Below, in pieces: positions 13,001 through 24,622 of a stretch of 64,000 nt of DNA. Each line of letters begins with the position of its first letter. The first letter of the stretch is position 1. Position numbers and translations under genes: made by a program. The stretch spans positions 1,116,001 to 1,180,000 of the forward strand of contig OZ234497.1 in assembly GCA_965153455.1 (NCBI GenBank), read 5' to 3'. The notes under the pieces are model-generated. The model was not told the DNA's origin. It saw only the letters and a list, made by a program, of their open reading frames with translations, and made no database searches. Source of the DNA: Sphagnum compactum. Taxonomy: Eukaryota > Bryophyta > Sphagnopsida > Sphagnales.

Positions 13001-14800
13001 TTTAATATGAAGTGGGGGCCAACTTGGAGCTTGGTCTATCATCTTTCATTTCATTTGTGAGGCCTATTCTCTTGTTTTCCTTATCAAAAAAGAACTCAAA
13101 GTATAGTTCCATTGGCATCCTTCGTCCAAATGTTTTTTTCTTAAACAAACATTAAGCAAGTGCAACAGCTCAAGGCAACAGAGTCTCCAATGCAAGTTTG
13201 GCTATGCTAATTGGTGATGCTTACACTTTTTTTGTGGTTTGTTTTTGAAGCCCTTCTTGAGTTATACTTTCCTAACCTCCTTGAGTTTGTTCATTGTCTA
13301 CCTTTTTCAACTTTCTTGAATTCAATTTTTTTTAACCTTCCTTGGGTTCATCCATTGTCCAATTTTAAACATTTTTTATTTTTTTTGTTGTGCTACATCT
13401 TTCTCAACTTTTTTGATATATTATTAATTGTTCAACTTTCCAAGGTTCAATCATTGTCCAACTTTTCAAATTTTGAAAAGTTGAAATCCTTAAAATTGAT
13501 TATTGAAGAAAATAACATAAGTTGTGAAGTGGTTTCTTTCCCATTCAAACCTTCATTCTTTCCTCTCACATGAGACAAATCTTAAATCTTTAACATCATA
13601 AGGCTTTAAATAAAATTGCATCCAGTTGCAAGCATAATCAAACAAGTTTAATCCTTCACTTAAAATCCTTTAGTTGTTTTTTCAAAGACATCTGATTTTT
13701 AAAATTTTCCTTTAATTGAATAAAACACACGTTACAAGTAGGCAAAAACCTCTCTTATTGGTCAACATGAAGATTTGTCACCTTGGCACCATTTCAAGAT
13801 GTGGTATCTTGTTGAATACTTGTTTCCGCATCACATTGCCAAGTTATGTTGTCGCAATGGTGGTTTTGCTTCAAGAAACCCAACCCATTTCTTCCATATA
13901 TAATGTAATTAACATGAACTCAAATTTCAAAAAATGCAAAAGCATTTGGTTAAAACATGGTTTATTAGTTAATTAAAATAATGACATCTTATTTCCTTTG
14001 TTGGCAATTGGGAGGACTTCAATAAAAACATTTATTGCGTGCACAAGCCCTAGTGTCTACTTTACCTTTGGTCCCCCCTTATTTAGATGGTGCCCTTCCT
14101 TTAGAGCTTTCATTGTTCTCTTCCCATTTGGGGCCCATCATCTTCATCAAAATCTAGCCCTAAGGTGAGTAGGGAAGTATGTTCATGCTACAAAGGCCCT
14201 TGCCCCCCTAATGTTAACTTCAACCTTTTTTAAAACCATTATGGTTATGTAGGTTTTTCATCTTCCGAATTTATCCTTGCCATGTTTAGATTATTTGATG
14301 GAATTCCAGCTAAAAGTAAATTTGGATTTTTTTAGAAATGTTTAGGTTAACATTCATCCATTCAATTCACCTTTCAATTGGAGGGCCTACATGCATGGTA
14401 TTCGAACACCTTCGATATTTATTTGACCCAAAGGATTCAATTAATGATTTTTCCCAATTATTCCTAGTGTGTTTTTATGTTGTTGTAGGGTGTATCCCCT
14501 AAAATATAGCCAGGGCCTTTGGTTTTCTTCCCATCTCTAGAGGTGAGTTAGGTTTTGTTTTTGCAGAGGTTATCACCTTGGCACATACTTGTGGAGTTGA
14601 AGCTTATCGCCTTAATCATCGCATTAAAATTTTTGTAAGATAGTCGCCCCATTTTTATTGGGGGCCATAGGGGTGATTAGTTCAAGTTCGCTTCCATTCC
14701 AAGCTCACTTTAGGTGAACTCGTGACTTTTACTTCAAGCTACTCAAGTTTCCATCCCACCACTTGAACAATTATTAGAAAGATGAACATATCGTTTTCAG
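10066..14800. other. AT-rich gene-poor block
   Basis: No gene is supported. It contains one copy of a dispersed repeat (10,440-10,680). A low-complexity stretch of degenerate tandem units with the core CCTTGAGTTTGTTCATTGTC lies at about 13,260-13,480; its long open frame is an artefact of that composition. The remainder is C- and CG-depleted. Confidence 0.55.
10440..10680 (+). repeat. Dispersed repeat, copy A
   Basis: About 240 bases align by eye with 49,910-50,160 in the same orientation. Shared landmarks in order are CACCATGCAAAAAT, CCTCTAAAA, ACCAAAATCCTTCAA, AAGTTTCAACACAAGCC, GGGGCCAAAA and CTATAATGAATCTAAACACA. Partial relatives occur at 5,990-6,070. It is probably the end of a transposable element family that I cannot name. 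Confidence 0.8.
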
Positions 14801-14869
14801 CAGAACATTTCAGAGAACATGCATGAACATTCATTTTCTAGCATCATCTCAAAGTTGTCTTTAGGTTGT

Positions 14870-15240
14870 CATTGTGTTTGGTTAAGATCTTATGTAGGCC
14901 CAAGTTCGGGTGCTTGGCTTTCTACCCGTCTTGTCATCCCATCTTTTAGGATGGCCTCTGACATTATCTCCTTAACACTACGCACTAGATTGGGCTTCCC
15001 TCATCCCATGGTTGATGATATTTCTCGATGCATATGCAATTAGGCCATAAATTCGAAAAGGATACACTTTGTTATGTTCATGAAGGAGAGGGCATGGCCA
15101 CACATGATGCAGTTCAAGATTCTTTCGTCACCATTGTTAAGGATGTCGAGTTTCATGTTTTGCACGAGCAAACACATGTTTTCCTAACACCATTTCTCCA
15201 ATCATCATGGTGACGAGTGGATATTGTGCTTACATATTGT
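14870..15240 (+). pseudogene. Decayed LINE reverse transcriptase C-terminal fragment, copy 1
   Basis: Two overlapping frames carry a recognisable retroelement tail. The first (about 14,880-15,040) reads LRSYVGPSSGAWLSTR, then a TLRTRLGFPHP block, and ends at the first cysteines of a zinc-binding motif. After a frameshift the second (about 15,075-15,235) reads EGEGMATHDAVQDSF, then HVLHEQTHVF, a stop, and RVDIVL. Plant non-LTR elements with a C-terminal CCHC motif and a restriction-like endonuclease have this order. The frameshift and stop show it is dead. A longer relative lies at 46,800-49,120. Confidence 0.7.
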
Positions 15241-15613
15241 GCTGTAGTGAACATTTCATTTGTTTTTCTTTTTTTCCTGCTAGGTGCCATGGGACAAATA
15301 AAATAAAATAAAATAAAATCTGCTGATGCTTTATATTGGTTAACAGCCTTATAACAGGGTGTTTCTAAAAAAAACCATCCCCTGGCTTGAACTCGGGTAA
15401 TCACTCATTTCAAGAACACCCTGTTGGGGGGCATTACCTACTTGTCAAGTTCCTTCTCTTCCCACATCTCGGATTTCAAATATTTTCTTTCTCGACTTTA
15501 CATTGGGTAGCACCCTTGAACGAGGGCAGTACCAGGATAAGGGTCCCCACTGGCTATCGCCTCAGGTGGGCTCTTATACAGGTAATGCCCTTGTCCTCAG
15601 GCACTACCTTACA

Positions 15614-16262
15614 TGAAAGACCCTCCACTCACTCAAGCCTTTCTCCCCTATACTCTCTCTCCAAGGGGAAGGACCCAGCTGCCTATTTGAGGCAGGCATT
15701 TCCCCGTTTTCTCTGGCTGGTGGGGTGGGGTGGGGCGAGAAGGACCCTCCTGTCAATGTCAGGACTTCTGTTATATGGGGGTCCTCAAGTAGCCTGCAAA
15801 TAGCCCACAAAAACAAAAGGACCTCCACTGACTTAGGCCCTTCCCTCTTTCTTAGGACCTCCACTGACTTAGGCCCTTCCTACTATCTTAGGAACTCCAC
15901 TCACTCAGGCCCTTCCCCTGTACTCTCTTTAGGACCTCCATTAATGTAGGCCCTTCCCCCATTACTCTTTCTAGTTTACTTCTGCTCATTGAGAGCCTTC
16001 CCCCTCTCTCTGTAGTATACCTCCAACTCACTCAGGACCTTCCCTCTCTACTCTCTTATTAGGACCTCCAATTCACTTAGGCCCTTCTCGTCTACTCTCT
16101 TTAGGACCTCCAACTCACTTGACACCTTCCTACTCTACTCTCTTTAGGACATTCACTCACTTGGGCCCTTGTGCCTCTACTCTCTTTAAGACCTCCACTC
16201 ATATACACCCTTCCCCTATACTCCCTTAAGGACCTTCACTCACTTCTAGAAGCCTTCCCCAT
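15614..16262 (+). repeat. 36-42 bp minisatellite upstream of the RING gene
   Basis: There are about ten imperfect units, continuous from 15,819, with consensus close to AGGACCTCCACTCACTTAGG followed by CCCTTCCCCTCTACTCTCTTT. A diverged unit lies at 15,614-15,660. The first two units of the main array are 36 bp and nearly identical; later ones are 41-42 bp and more diverged. The strand is strongly pyrimidine-rich. It ends about 470 bases before the candidate start of the RING gene, so it lies in the promoter or leader region. Confidence 0.85.
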
Positions 16263-16733
16263 CTACTAGTACTCTTTCCAGAGTCTTCAAATGAGAGAGA
16301 GAAAAGAAAAGGAGTACATAAAGAACCATTTTTTGGACAGAAGTTCCATGTACGAAAATGGGTAGCTACAAAATTTGCTGTCAACACTAGTGTGTGTTTG
16401 TTTGTTTGCTTGCGTGTTGCTGAAAATTTCCAATTTGCAGACACTCACTCACTGGTTCGTTGGTTGCACCTCCTTCCTTCCTTGCTTCCTTCCTTTCCTT
16501 GTTCCAAGGAGCAAGTATAAACTAGCTAGTAAACCAAGGAAGGAAGGGAGGGAACTTGCAAGGGGAGGGAAGGGTAGGTCAGGCCTGGCCAGGCCAGGAA
16601 GGTAGCAACCAGGGGAGGTGTCAGGTCCAAGCCCAGTTCACCTCGCACGGGCCACGCCCCGCCTACCCTCCCCCTCTCCCCTGTCCCGGTTCGCGCTTCT
16701 CTATTCGCAACCAAGGCCGCACACACACCAGAC

Positions 16734-19700
16734 ATGGCCTCCCCCACGCTTCTCGTCTCCTCTTCCTGCTTCTCTACCACCAGGAAGCCCTTGTGTTGTT
16801 GCTGCTTCTTCATCTGTCTCCTGTTGCAGCTGCTCTTCGTCGCATTCTTGTGTTTGGTGTGTTTTCGTTCTGCGCTTCTCTCTCGGCGGCTGCCTCAGCC
16901 TTTGTTCTTCTTGTCCTCGCTTGATTCGGGATTGGAGTCGAGCTCCGGGAGTTTTGTTATTCCTTTGTTGTTGTTGTTATTGCGGGTTTTTCATTCCATC
17001 TGAAGCTTGGCCGGTGGATTTTTTCGGGCGTCCGTTTCGGACCGGCTTTTGGAGCTCTGGTGCTTGGAGAAATTCAGCAGCCAACTTAGTCATCGTGGTG
17101 CAAAGTGGCCCTTTTGGGTGCTTCGGCAGAGCTTCCGACGCTCTGCTGAAGCTGACGGTAGATGGTTATGAAATCATCTTTCTGCAAGCAAACCCAGTGT
17201 GCAAGCTTCGTGCGTGGCTCGAGGAGGAGACCGTATTGGACATTGACATTTGTGACCTTCTTTCTCTGTGAGTCTCACTCCTGTTTCAATACGCCCTAAA
17301 ACAATGAATTTCCTCCTCCTCCTCCTCCTCAAGCTTTCTCTTTAAGAAATTCTCTTCTGGTTTCTCATTGATCACCTCTCTAGACTGTAATAATCCTGAA
17401 TCTGCCAGCCAGATCCCTTGCCTCCTGGATGTGGAAGTCTTCAATCTCCATTTGAAGATCCTGGTGGAATTCTTTCTAGATCACAATGAGCACGTTGAGC
17501 ATTAAGCCATGGCTTGCTAAGATATTGAATTGTTTGGATGGCATTGGTGCCAGAGCACATAGCCACCACAGTTGAAGATGAGAGGGTTGCAGGGTTTCTT
17601 TATGTTGGTTCCAGCTTCAATGGAGGACAAAGCTGGACAGATTGCATTTCGATATGGAAGAGCATTCATTGTATGTAGATTGCCTGAGTGCCCAGTTTAA
17701 GGTTTTTTGCAGGTTTTGTTGGTTGCCATTCCATCAGACTGCTACTAGATTCTGACAACTTCAGTCCAAATGTGACGATAGTCGCAGACGAAACTTGTTT
17801 GAGTGACACAGTTGGAGGAGGGAATTACAGCTACTATACCCTTGACATTGAGCAGTGCACTGGTTCAAATTTTGTCAATGTGCTTGCATGGGTCACTTCA
17901 GATGTAAATGCTGAGTGGTCCTTGCTTGTCAACACAGAAGGCTTAGTCCCTGAATATGATGATGATGATCTACCAAGTGATGGAACAAGTGCTATTCATA
18001 TCAGTAAGTGGAATTTGCATTCTTACCTGTCTTTCCTTGTGGAGGATCAACTGCTTTTGGACCTTTCCTTTGCTGATGTCTGAAAATGAGACATTCTGAG
18101 ATTGATGGTTCTTCTCTTGTGGCAGTTTCTGAGCATAAGCAACCTTACGCCCTATTGACTCTGCCAGTTCCAGCTTCTGTGGAAACATCACCTTCTTGGT
18201 ATGCAAGTGTATACACTCCAGATGATACGGTGGACATTATTTATAAAGCATGGTGCTCTGGTAAAAACTTGCACCTTTTACCATTATTGTATGCTTCAGT
18301 GTATCTTACAGGAGCACTCAATTTCTATATATGCAGACTATGCCAGCCTCACTAGTGTATGAGCAAATTGAGATGTCTGCAATTCAACTTTGCAATTGAC
18401 TTGCTGTGCTTTCGGTGGACTTTGGGTGCCCTGTGCAGCAACAAATGGATGTGCCTTAAATTGCAGTGATCCTGACACTGGGCCATGTGTCAGTGTCCAC
18501 ACTTGCCGATGTATCAGGCATCCTGATGAGACTTCTTGCTCTATTGGTTAGTATTGACTTTCCACCTTCTCCTTTATGGTTTGCTCTGTGCAGTGGATGG
18601 GCAATCATCTGGCTTTTTTTGGGTCAAATGGTGCTGGTTCCTATATTCTGTGCGCACCTCTGAAATTTGAATGATGGTTCTGAGCATTGTGTGCCATCCT
18701 GAGTTCTAACCTGCAATATACATGTGCAGATGTTTTCTCTTTGCCAGGGGACAACGATCTTGATCTTGTACAAGATGGTAGTTCATATATTGTGCACAAC
18801 CAAGAGACCTTGCGACCTGGTGGGTGGAAGTACCTGGATTTTCAGGTGATGTTTTCCTAATCCATGTCACAGAGGTCGTAAATACCAACAACTGATGTTC
18901 CCTATTGAAGTAAAAAAAGACAGTTTCAAGGGCAGTAGAACTTAGAGTGCCAAAGCTTTTTATAGATTCTCTGGGGTCCTGCACATGATTTGGTGAGTGC
19001 TGTTTCTGAAGTCGTGGGTCAATTGCCAGGTGCTGGAGAATGACAGCCGGATCCTGGTGGAAATGTCACGGCTAGATGGTGATGTTGTCCTATTTTTAAA
19101 GCCTGCTGGTATTGGCTCTGGGTTAGCTCAGCTGCCAACAGAGAATGACTTCAACTCATCTGCAGATGTCCAGAGTTTTCAGAATCGACTTAGCCATCAC
19201 CATATCTATACTATTGCTTCTGCTGAAACTTATTACATTGGAGTATACAACAATGATGTTTGTATGAGCAATGAGACTTATTTCAATATCACTGTCTCCA
19301 TTGCTGCTCCAAATAGCACTACAAGCCTGTGTCCCTTGAATTGCTCCCATCCAAATGGCAGTTGTACCGCGGATAATGTTTGTCAATGCCAGCCTGGTTT
19401 TGGAGGCAATTTTTGTGAAGGATGTGAGTGTCTACACTTATGCTGCTCTAAATCATGGTTCCCATCTTATCGTACCATGCATGTTTGTCAATGCAAAGAA
19501 TCATCTGCATAGCTAATTCTGTCTCAGTGACTGCCTTGTTCCAATGCACAGCATTATGGTCGGCAAAACCACGCAATACTGTCAGTGGTCTGTTGCTTCC
19601 GGGTGATTGGGCTTACGTCAGTGTGCTTCACAGTGAATTGCATGCTGGAGGGCGTGCATTGATAAAATTCACCCAGTCTGGGGGGCATCCCATTCTCATG

Positions 19701-21585
19701 GCAAAGCAAGGAAGCTATCCAACTCTTACAGACTGTTATCTTAAATTCACAGATGCAAATCTACAGCCAACTGCTTCCAACACTTACCAGCTTGATAGCA
19801 ACCCTTCAGATGACAACAACTTTATTCTTGCAGTCTTCAATGTGGATTATCTTGTCCAAGGGGAGACTCAGTTTGAGATCCTCTTACTAGGTGAAATCCT
19901 TTTCCTAAGCAAATCCATCTGGTGCTTTTATCACAACCACCTCTGGAAAATGGTCCTAACTTGCCAGCCACTTAGCAAGTCAAGCAAGCCAACCCTTTAG
20001 GTAGATCGGGGCACTCAGATGAAAACTTAGGGGTCTTTTGAGGCACCTGTTTTTTCACCATCTTATGCTGCATATTTTTGTGCCTGACCTCAGCAGTCTT
20101 TCATGCCTCTGTGAATTTCAGGATCATTACCAGGCACTGCTTCCAGCAGTGTGGATGAGTTTCTAATAGCCAAGTTGGCCAGAACAGTTTATTGTGCCAC
20201 CGATACTCTAGAACAGTCGTTGTACAGAGGAGTAGTAATGCATGTATAAACAGCTGATTGGACCACATCTGAGAAAAGACCATTTGTTTTGTTGATTGCC
20301 TTGCAGGTGGCTCAAAGCAACTGACAATCTGGATTATACTTGTGATTGCGATTGGCAGCTCATTGTTTGTTGCAGCCGCAATGGCTTCAATCCGATGTAT
20401 TATGCAGTGCCAGGTACCTACAACTGGCAATACAACACTTGATTTTGAGGCAACTCCAAATCCTGAGGTGTGTGCTCAGCTCTGCCCCATTCTTTGCAAC
20501 AGGGGAACAATAAATTAAGATATTGTCCAGAATTTATTGTTTGACTTGAATTGGCTTTTCCTGTGTATCAAGACACCATAAGGTACTCAACATTTTTTAT
20601 AGAAACAACAAAACTGCACCACAAAACTATTTGGGTGGGCAGGAAGTCAGAAATTAGGGATTGTATGTGCACCTTGAGGTTCAGTATGCTCAAGGAATCC
20701 TACACAGGTCTACCATAATACCACTTTGTAGAGTAATACAAAGTCTAAATCAAATGCTGAATCCTTATTGACTTGTTAGAAATGTATTACTTAATGATTT
20801 CTGGGCAGGAGGGAATATGATCTCACCCTTTTTCTCAGGCATTTTGAATTGATGACACTGAAAGTGCAGGGACTGGACATGCAAACATTGAGGGCACTCC
20901 CAATGGTTGTCTTCAGCGAACCCACGCCACCAACCGATGATTCAAGGTGCTTTATTTCTCAGCCTAAAATCCCACAATAGGACACTGAACCTAGAATTGG
21001 CTTGGAAATGTCTATGATAGGTCACTAATGATCCACCTGTCAAACTCTGACATTCAATCTGCATGTTAATGGGTCCTGCAGGAAGCTTTAGTTTTTTCCT
21101 TTGGATTCTTGAGAAGGTCCTGAACATACATGAATGCAGCTACTTGGGCTCTTCAGTCTAAACATTTGTCTTGGACCTGCAGGTGTTCCATCTGCTTAGC
21201 TCACTACAGTAGCCCTGAGATTTTATGTCGCATACCAACCTGTGGACACATCTTCCATGTAGCATGCCTGGATTCCTGGCTACAGCAGCATAGAAGCTGC
21301 CCACTTTGCAAGCTCTCTGTACAAAACACAATTGGAGTGTCCCTTGCAGATTCTGTCACAGCAAGGTCAGGAGCCACAACATCAGAAGCTCCTAGCCTGA
21401 CAAACTCAACAATCCAGCTCTCGTCAAAGTCCAGTGACCAAGCCTCATCCAGTGACACACATTCTAAAGAACTGTGGCAAAGTTCTCCATCCCCGATTAC
21501 TTCTAGTGACAACCAGCCTCTTCTTGTAACTATAGATCCCAAACCAAGCCAAGTGGATGCCTCATCAGTGGACACCACTAGATAA
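16734..21585 (+). CDS. Membrane RING-H2 protein with EGF-like ectodomain
   Basis: Probable E3 ubiquitin ligase on a single-pass membrane scaffold. Phase-consistent exons: about 17,713 or 17,738-18,003; 18,126-18,260; an 18-base exon 18,337-18,354; 18,439-18,546; 18,730-18,845; 19,030-19,423; 19,552-19,890; 20,307-20,469; 20,839-20,946; 21,183-21,585. The ectodomain holds two or more beta-rich blocks (one contains LLPGDWAYVSVLHSEL, resembling pre-peptidase C-terminal modules) and two cysteine-rich EGF-like segments, exons 18,439-18,546 and the end of 19,030-19,423 (CQCQPGFGGNFCEG). A transmembrane helix (IWIILVIAIGSSLFVAAAMA) follows in exon 20,307. Next come a GLD...LP motif typical of ATL-type ligases and a complete RING-H2 (CSIC...CGHIFHVAC...CPLC), then a Ser/Thr-rich tail. 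The first exon is unresolved: the ATG at 16,734 opens a hydrophobic, cysteine-rich signal-peptide-like stretch, but I could not place its donor site with confidence. Confidence 0.82.
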
Positions 21586-22099
21586 CACTCCAAGTAGCCA
21601 TGCCACAACCACTGTAAGTAGTGGCAATCATTCAATTTTGATCCATACTTGTGCAACATACACGACACCACTGATGCAAGTACACTGATCATCCTCCTAG
21701 TTAGGTGCCTAACCAAAGTTGCACAGTAGGCCAGCCTTGGAGTAGCTTCTGCTGAAATTGTCAGTTACAAGTCATCCAAAATTTTACTTGCCATTTGAGA
21801 GGAGGGGTGTTGATTGGGCAGTTTAGAAGAACTGAAAATGTTTTAGCTTGGACTGAGCCAGACTAATCTTGGAGCGCAATGTTGTGTGCAAGATTTCCAC
21901 CTACAGCTCTGGCTTTAGACTGGAAGAGAGAGTGCCAAGACTGGAGAGTGTTTGGACTCCCATGATCAAGATGACTTTTGAGGGCTGGGAAAGGGGAGTA
22001 GCTTGAAATCATGTTTGCTATGGGAGACTCTAGCTAGCTGTCTTGGACTTCTGGATTGAACATTTTGTACACTGTTTGCACACAATTGTAATCAATTTG

Positions 22100-23440
22100 C
22101 TTACAGCTGAGCAGAATCAATTCTGAGTGGAATAAATGGGTCAGCCTCTATTGAGACTGCAACAAGTTGATGTTCATTTGAGCAGGTGGGTGCCATGGTG
22201 ACCAAGTTTGGTATTACTAAATGAATGTGAGTATCAAATGCACTTGTTTTGTTCATCAGAGCTGGGAGCAGACCCAATTGGTGGAGTGATAGCAATCTGA
22301 TAGGTTGTTACCAGTGTTCGTGTGATATTGACTTTTGAACATACTCAGTCCTCTTATCCAAGAGTGGTTTTTGGCTGGTATGAGGCAAGTATATGCTTGG
22401 CATTAAAATTTGGTATCAAACTGGTCCTGATATGGAGTCCAAGACTGATTTTTACCTGATGTGGGGTAGGTATACGGTATACACCTGGTATTAAAATCTA
22501 TCATAAAACTGGTATGAAACTAGTGTAACCTCAGGTCCTCTGTCCTTACCAGGCTACTATTGGTACAAGACTGGTCTTGCCTTAGGTGATGCTGGTCTCA
22601 TATGGTCCTTTGAGAAGATTGCATGGACAGAATATATACCATGCGCAGGCCTACATGCCATGCTGACAATCATTGTAATGGGTCCTGAATTTTTTTAATG
22701 TTCAGACTACCTATGTTCCATGTGCAGGCCTACATACCATACCAGCAACGGTTGTTATGGGCCCTGAACGTTTTAGAAGTATTTGAACAGTGCAAGTGCT
22801 TTCAGGGTTCGAGAACAGTGCTTGTAATATCTAGTGTCTAGGGTTTGATGATTTTACCTACAATTTTGTTCAGGGTTCTTGGATCTGTACACAAGGGTTT
22901 TTTATTGTTCAGTTGTGTATGATTTTGTAACTCATGCCTGCATTCTGACACCACAAATTTCCATTCCAGAAATGCTATTGAAGTCTGGCACTAGTGCTTT
23001 GCAGTTGGAATTGCCAGGAGAGTCATTCTGGTTTACAACTCAACATTTTAACTCCAGAATTGGTGGGCACCTTCAGTTGTTCAGAGGATTGGAATAGCAT
23101 TTTTGAAGTTAGAAAAGACTCCAGATATGGAAATTTGAGTTTCCTCAAAGCTTGACAGCAAGTTGTCTCAAATACAACTCAGAAGAGTGAGGTGCCAGGG
23201 TTCCTGCATGCCTAAGATAGACTACACAGAGCCACCATGGCAGAAGAGTCAAGCAGTACAGATACTGTCCTGTGTGCACTTGTTATCCTTTCATAATAAT
23301 TGCTGCAATTATCTACGCAAAACCAACAACCCCCTCTATGGCCATCATACAGAATTATATCTTACTGAACAAGCATTCTCCAGCACAAAAATGTCAACAA
23401 GGAGTTGATCACTGCGCTTGGTAATTGACTCACCAAAATC
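22100..23440. other. Intergenic region with tandem duplications
   Basis: No gene is supported between the 3' end of the RING gene and the stop of the next minus-strand gene. The first 100 bases are probably 3' UTR. Bases 22,373-22,535 and 22,639-22,775 each contain a decayed duplication of about 80 bp. The rest shows nothing I recognise. Confidence 0.5.
22639..22775 (+). repeat. Two-copy tandem duplication, about 79 bp period
   Basis: CCATGCGCAGGCCTACATGC at 22,639 recurs as CCATGTGCAGGCCTACATAC at 22,718. Both are followed by a shared block ending (G/A)TGGG(T/C)CCTGAA. A similar duplication of about 82 bp (GGTATGAGGCAAGTATA and its diverged copy, both followed by GGTATTAAAAT-like sequence) precedes it at 22,373-22,535. 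Confidence 0.7.
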
Positions 23441-23556
23441 CTACTACACCAACTCCAACCCGAATCCATGTATAACTTTATGTATCGATGGCGGGTTTGT
23501 GAGATTTAGGGCTGAGGTTTGAAGTTTGTACATTAGTGTCATGAACCTAAAACCTA

Positions 23557-24622
23557 TCAACAACAATTTGCATGAGCCAAGAGTGCAAAAGTTGGTTGCC
23601 CAAAACTCCCTCTTATATGGTGCGGCTTCTGCATCCAAGTCGCAATGTCTGCCCGAAAAACACCCCTTCCAAGCCCTAACCCATGACTAGATGCAATTGA
23701 GCCCTTTGACCCAAGTTCCAGCAATCTCAGTTGAGGAGAAGAAGCTCTCTCCCCCAAAAACTTCATGTTCTTCCTCACTGGCTGCCACCATAAGCCCATA
23801 ATAAGAGGCAGTGATTGTCGGCTTGTTTGTGGTGCAAGCCTGCTTAATCCACTACTAAGTCCACTTCCAATGGAGTGCCCATGTTGACCACCTAACCCAG
23901 CTCTGTACAAGGTATTGACTGGTTTGCTTTTGGCTGTTGAGGTTGATGCATTTAGATTGTTCTTAGTTGGGTCCTTGCTGCATTCTCCTCCTCCACTCTT
24001 TGAACCCTCCTGTACCTGCTCTGGCTTGAGAGCTTCCTTGGTAATTTGTGTTGGAGGGCCTCGAATGTTGGCTTGTGGGCGCATGCGATCCAACATTCTC
24101 AAAATCCGGTTCCCAATGTTCTTTCCAACTGAGATGTCTCGTCTCTGAATCTCCTTATGTACATTTAGGGCCATAGTGAAGACATCTTTCGTGCGCCTAC
24201 AACCCAAAAAACACAACCAAATAACATCAGAATGATGGCAGCTCTAAGTTTCTTGATGATCACGCAAACCGTTTACTGCTGCCAAAATCACGGCAAATGA
24301 AAGGTAAGAGAAATACAATATCTGAATGATTGCTTATGTTATGGCTATTAGTAACACAGTTAATGTGTATCCAGTTATGATATCTTCACAGACACTCCCT
24401 TTGTCCTGAGAAACTTGCCAGCCCTAACTACACATACATATTTTAGCCACCAAGACTACTAACCAAGCAACAAGGGTCAAAGGAAGAACACCTATATGCA
24501 AAATCACGGATTTTGGGGCGATTTGGTCCAATTAATCGTCTCTGCAGTCTTAAGACAAGTCTATATGTTCGCCGCAATCCCAACACATATGCTGTGGCCA
24601 ATGTGAGCTCCCATAGTACCAT
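23557..24622 (-). CDS. Conserved plant-specific protein of unknown function
   Basis: Two coding exons on the minus strand, 24,622-24,492 and 24,196-23,557, join in phase to give 256 aa. The true start is the ATG at 24,622. The N-terminus has one hydrophobic segment (WELTLATAYVLG), then a basic stretch (LRRTYRLVLRLQRRLIG) and a PKIRDFAYRRTKDVF block. After this come NVHKEIQRRDISVGKNIGNR and a WLDRM-like ILRMLDRMRP motif, the hallmark order of a small plant family found in flowering plants. I know of no assigned function. The first 100 residues are the conserved part. The remaining 150 are Ser/Gly-rich and look disordered. One membrane anchor with a cytosolic basic helical region is my inference from composition. 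Confidence 0.78.

Noticed and set aside
13211-13573. 120-codon Leu/Phe-rich frame
   Set aside because: It is produced by degenerate tandem repeats of a CTTGAGTTTGTTCATT-like unit in AT-rich DNA, with no domain.
15614-16262. CRISPR-like array
   Set aside because: Units vary in length and diverge throughout without conserved repeats and unique spacers, and the context is a plant nuclear genome; it is a minisatellite.
16618-17267. 216-codon frame starting at 16,618
   Set aside because: It begins with GTG and has no internal ATG, so it cannot be the start of a plant CDS by itself, although its 3' end is in phase with the next exon.
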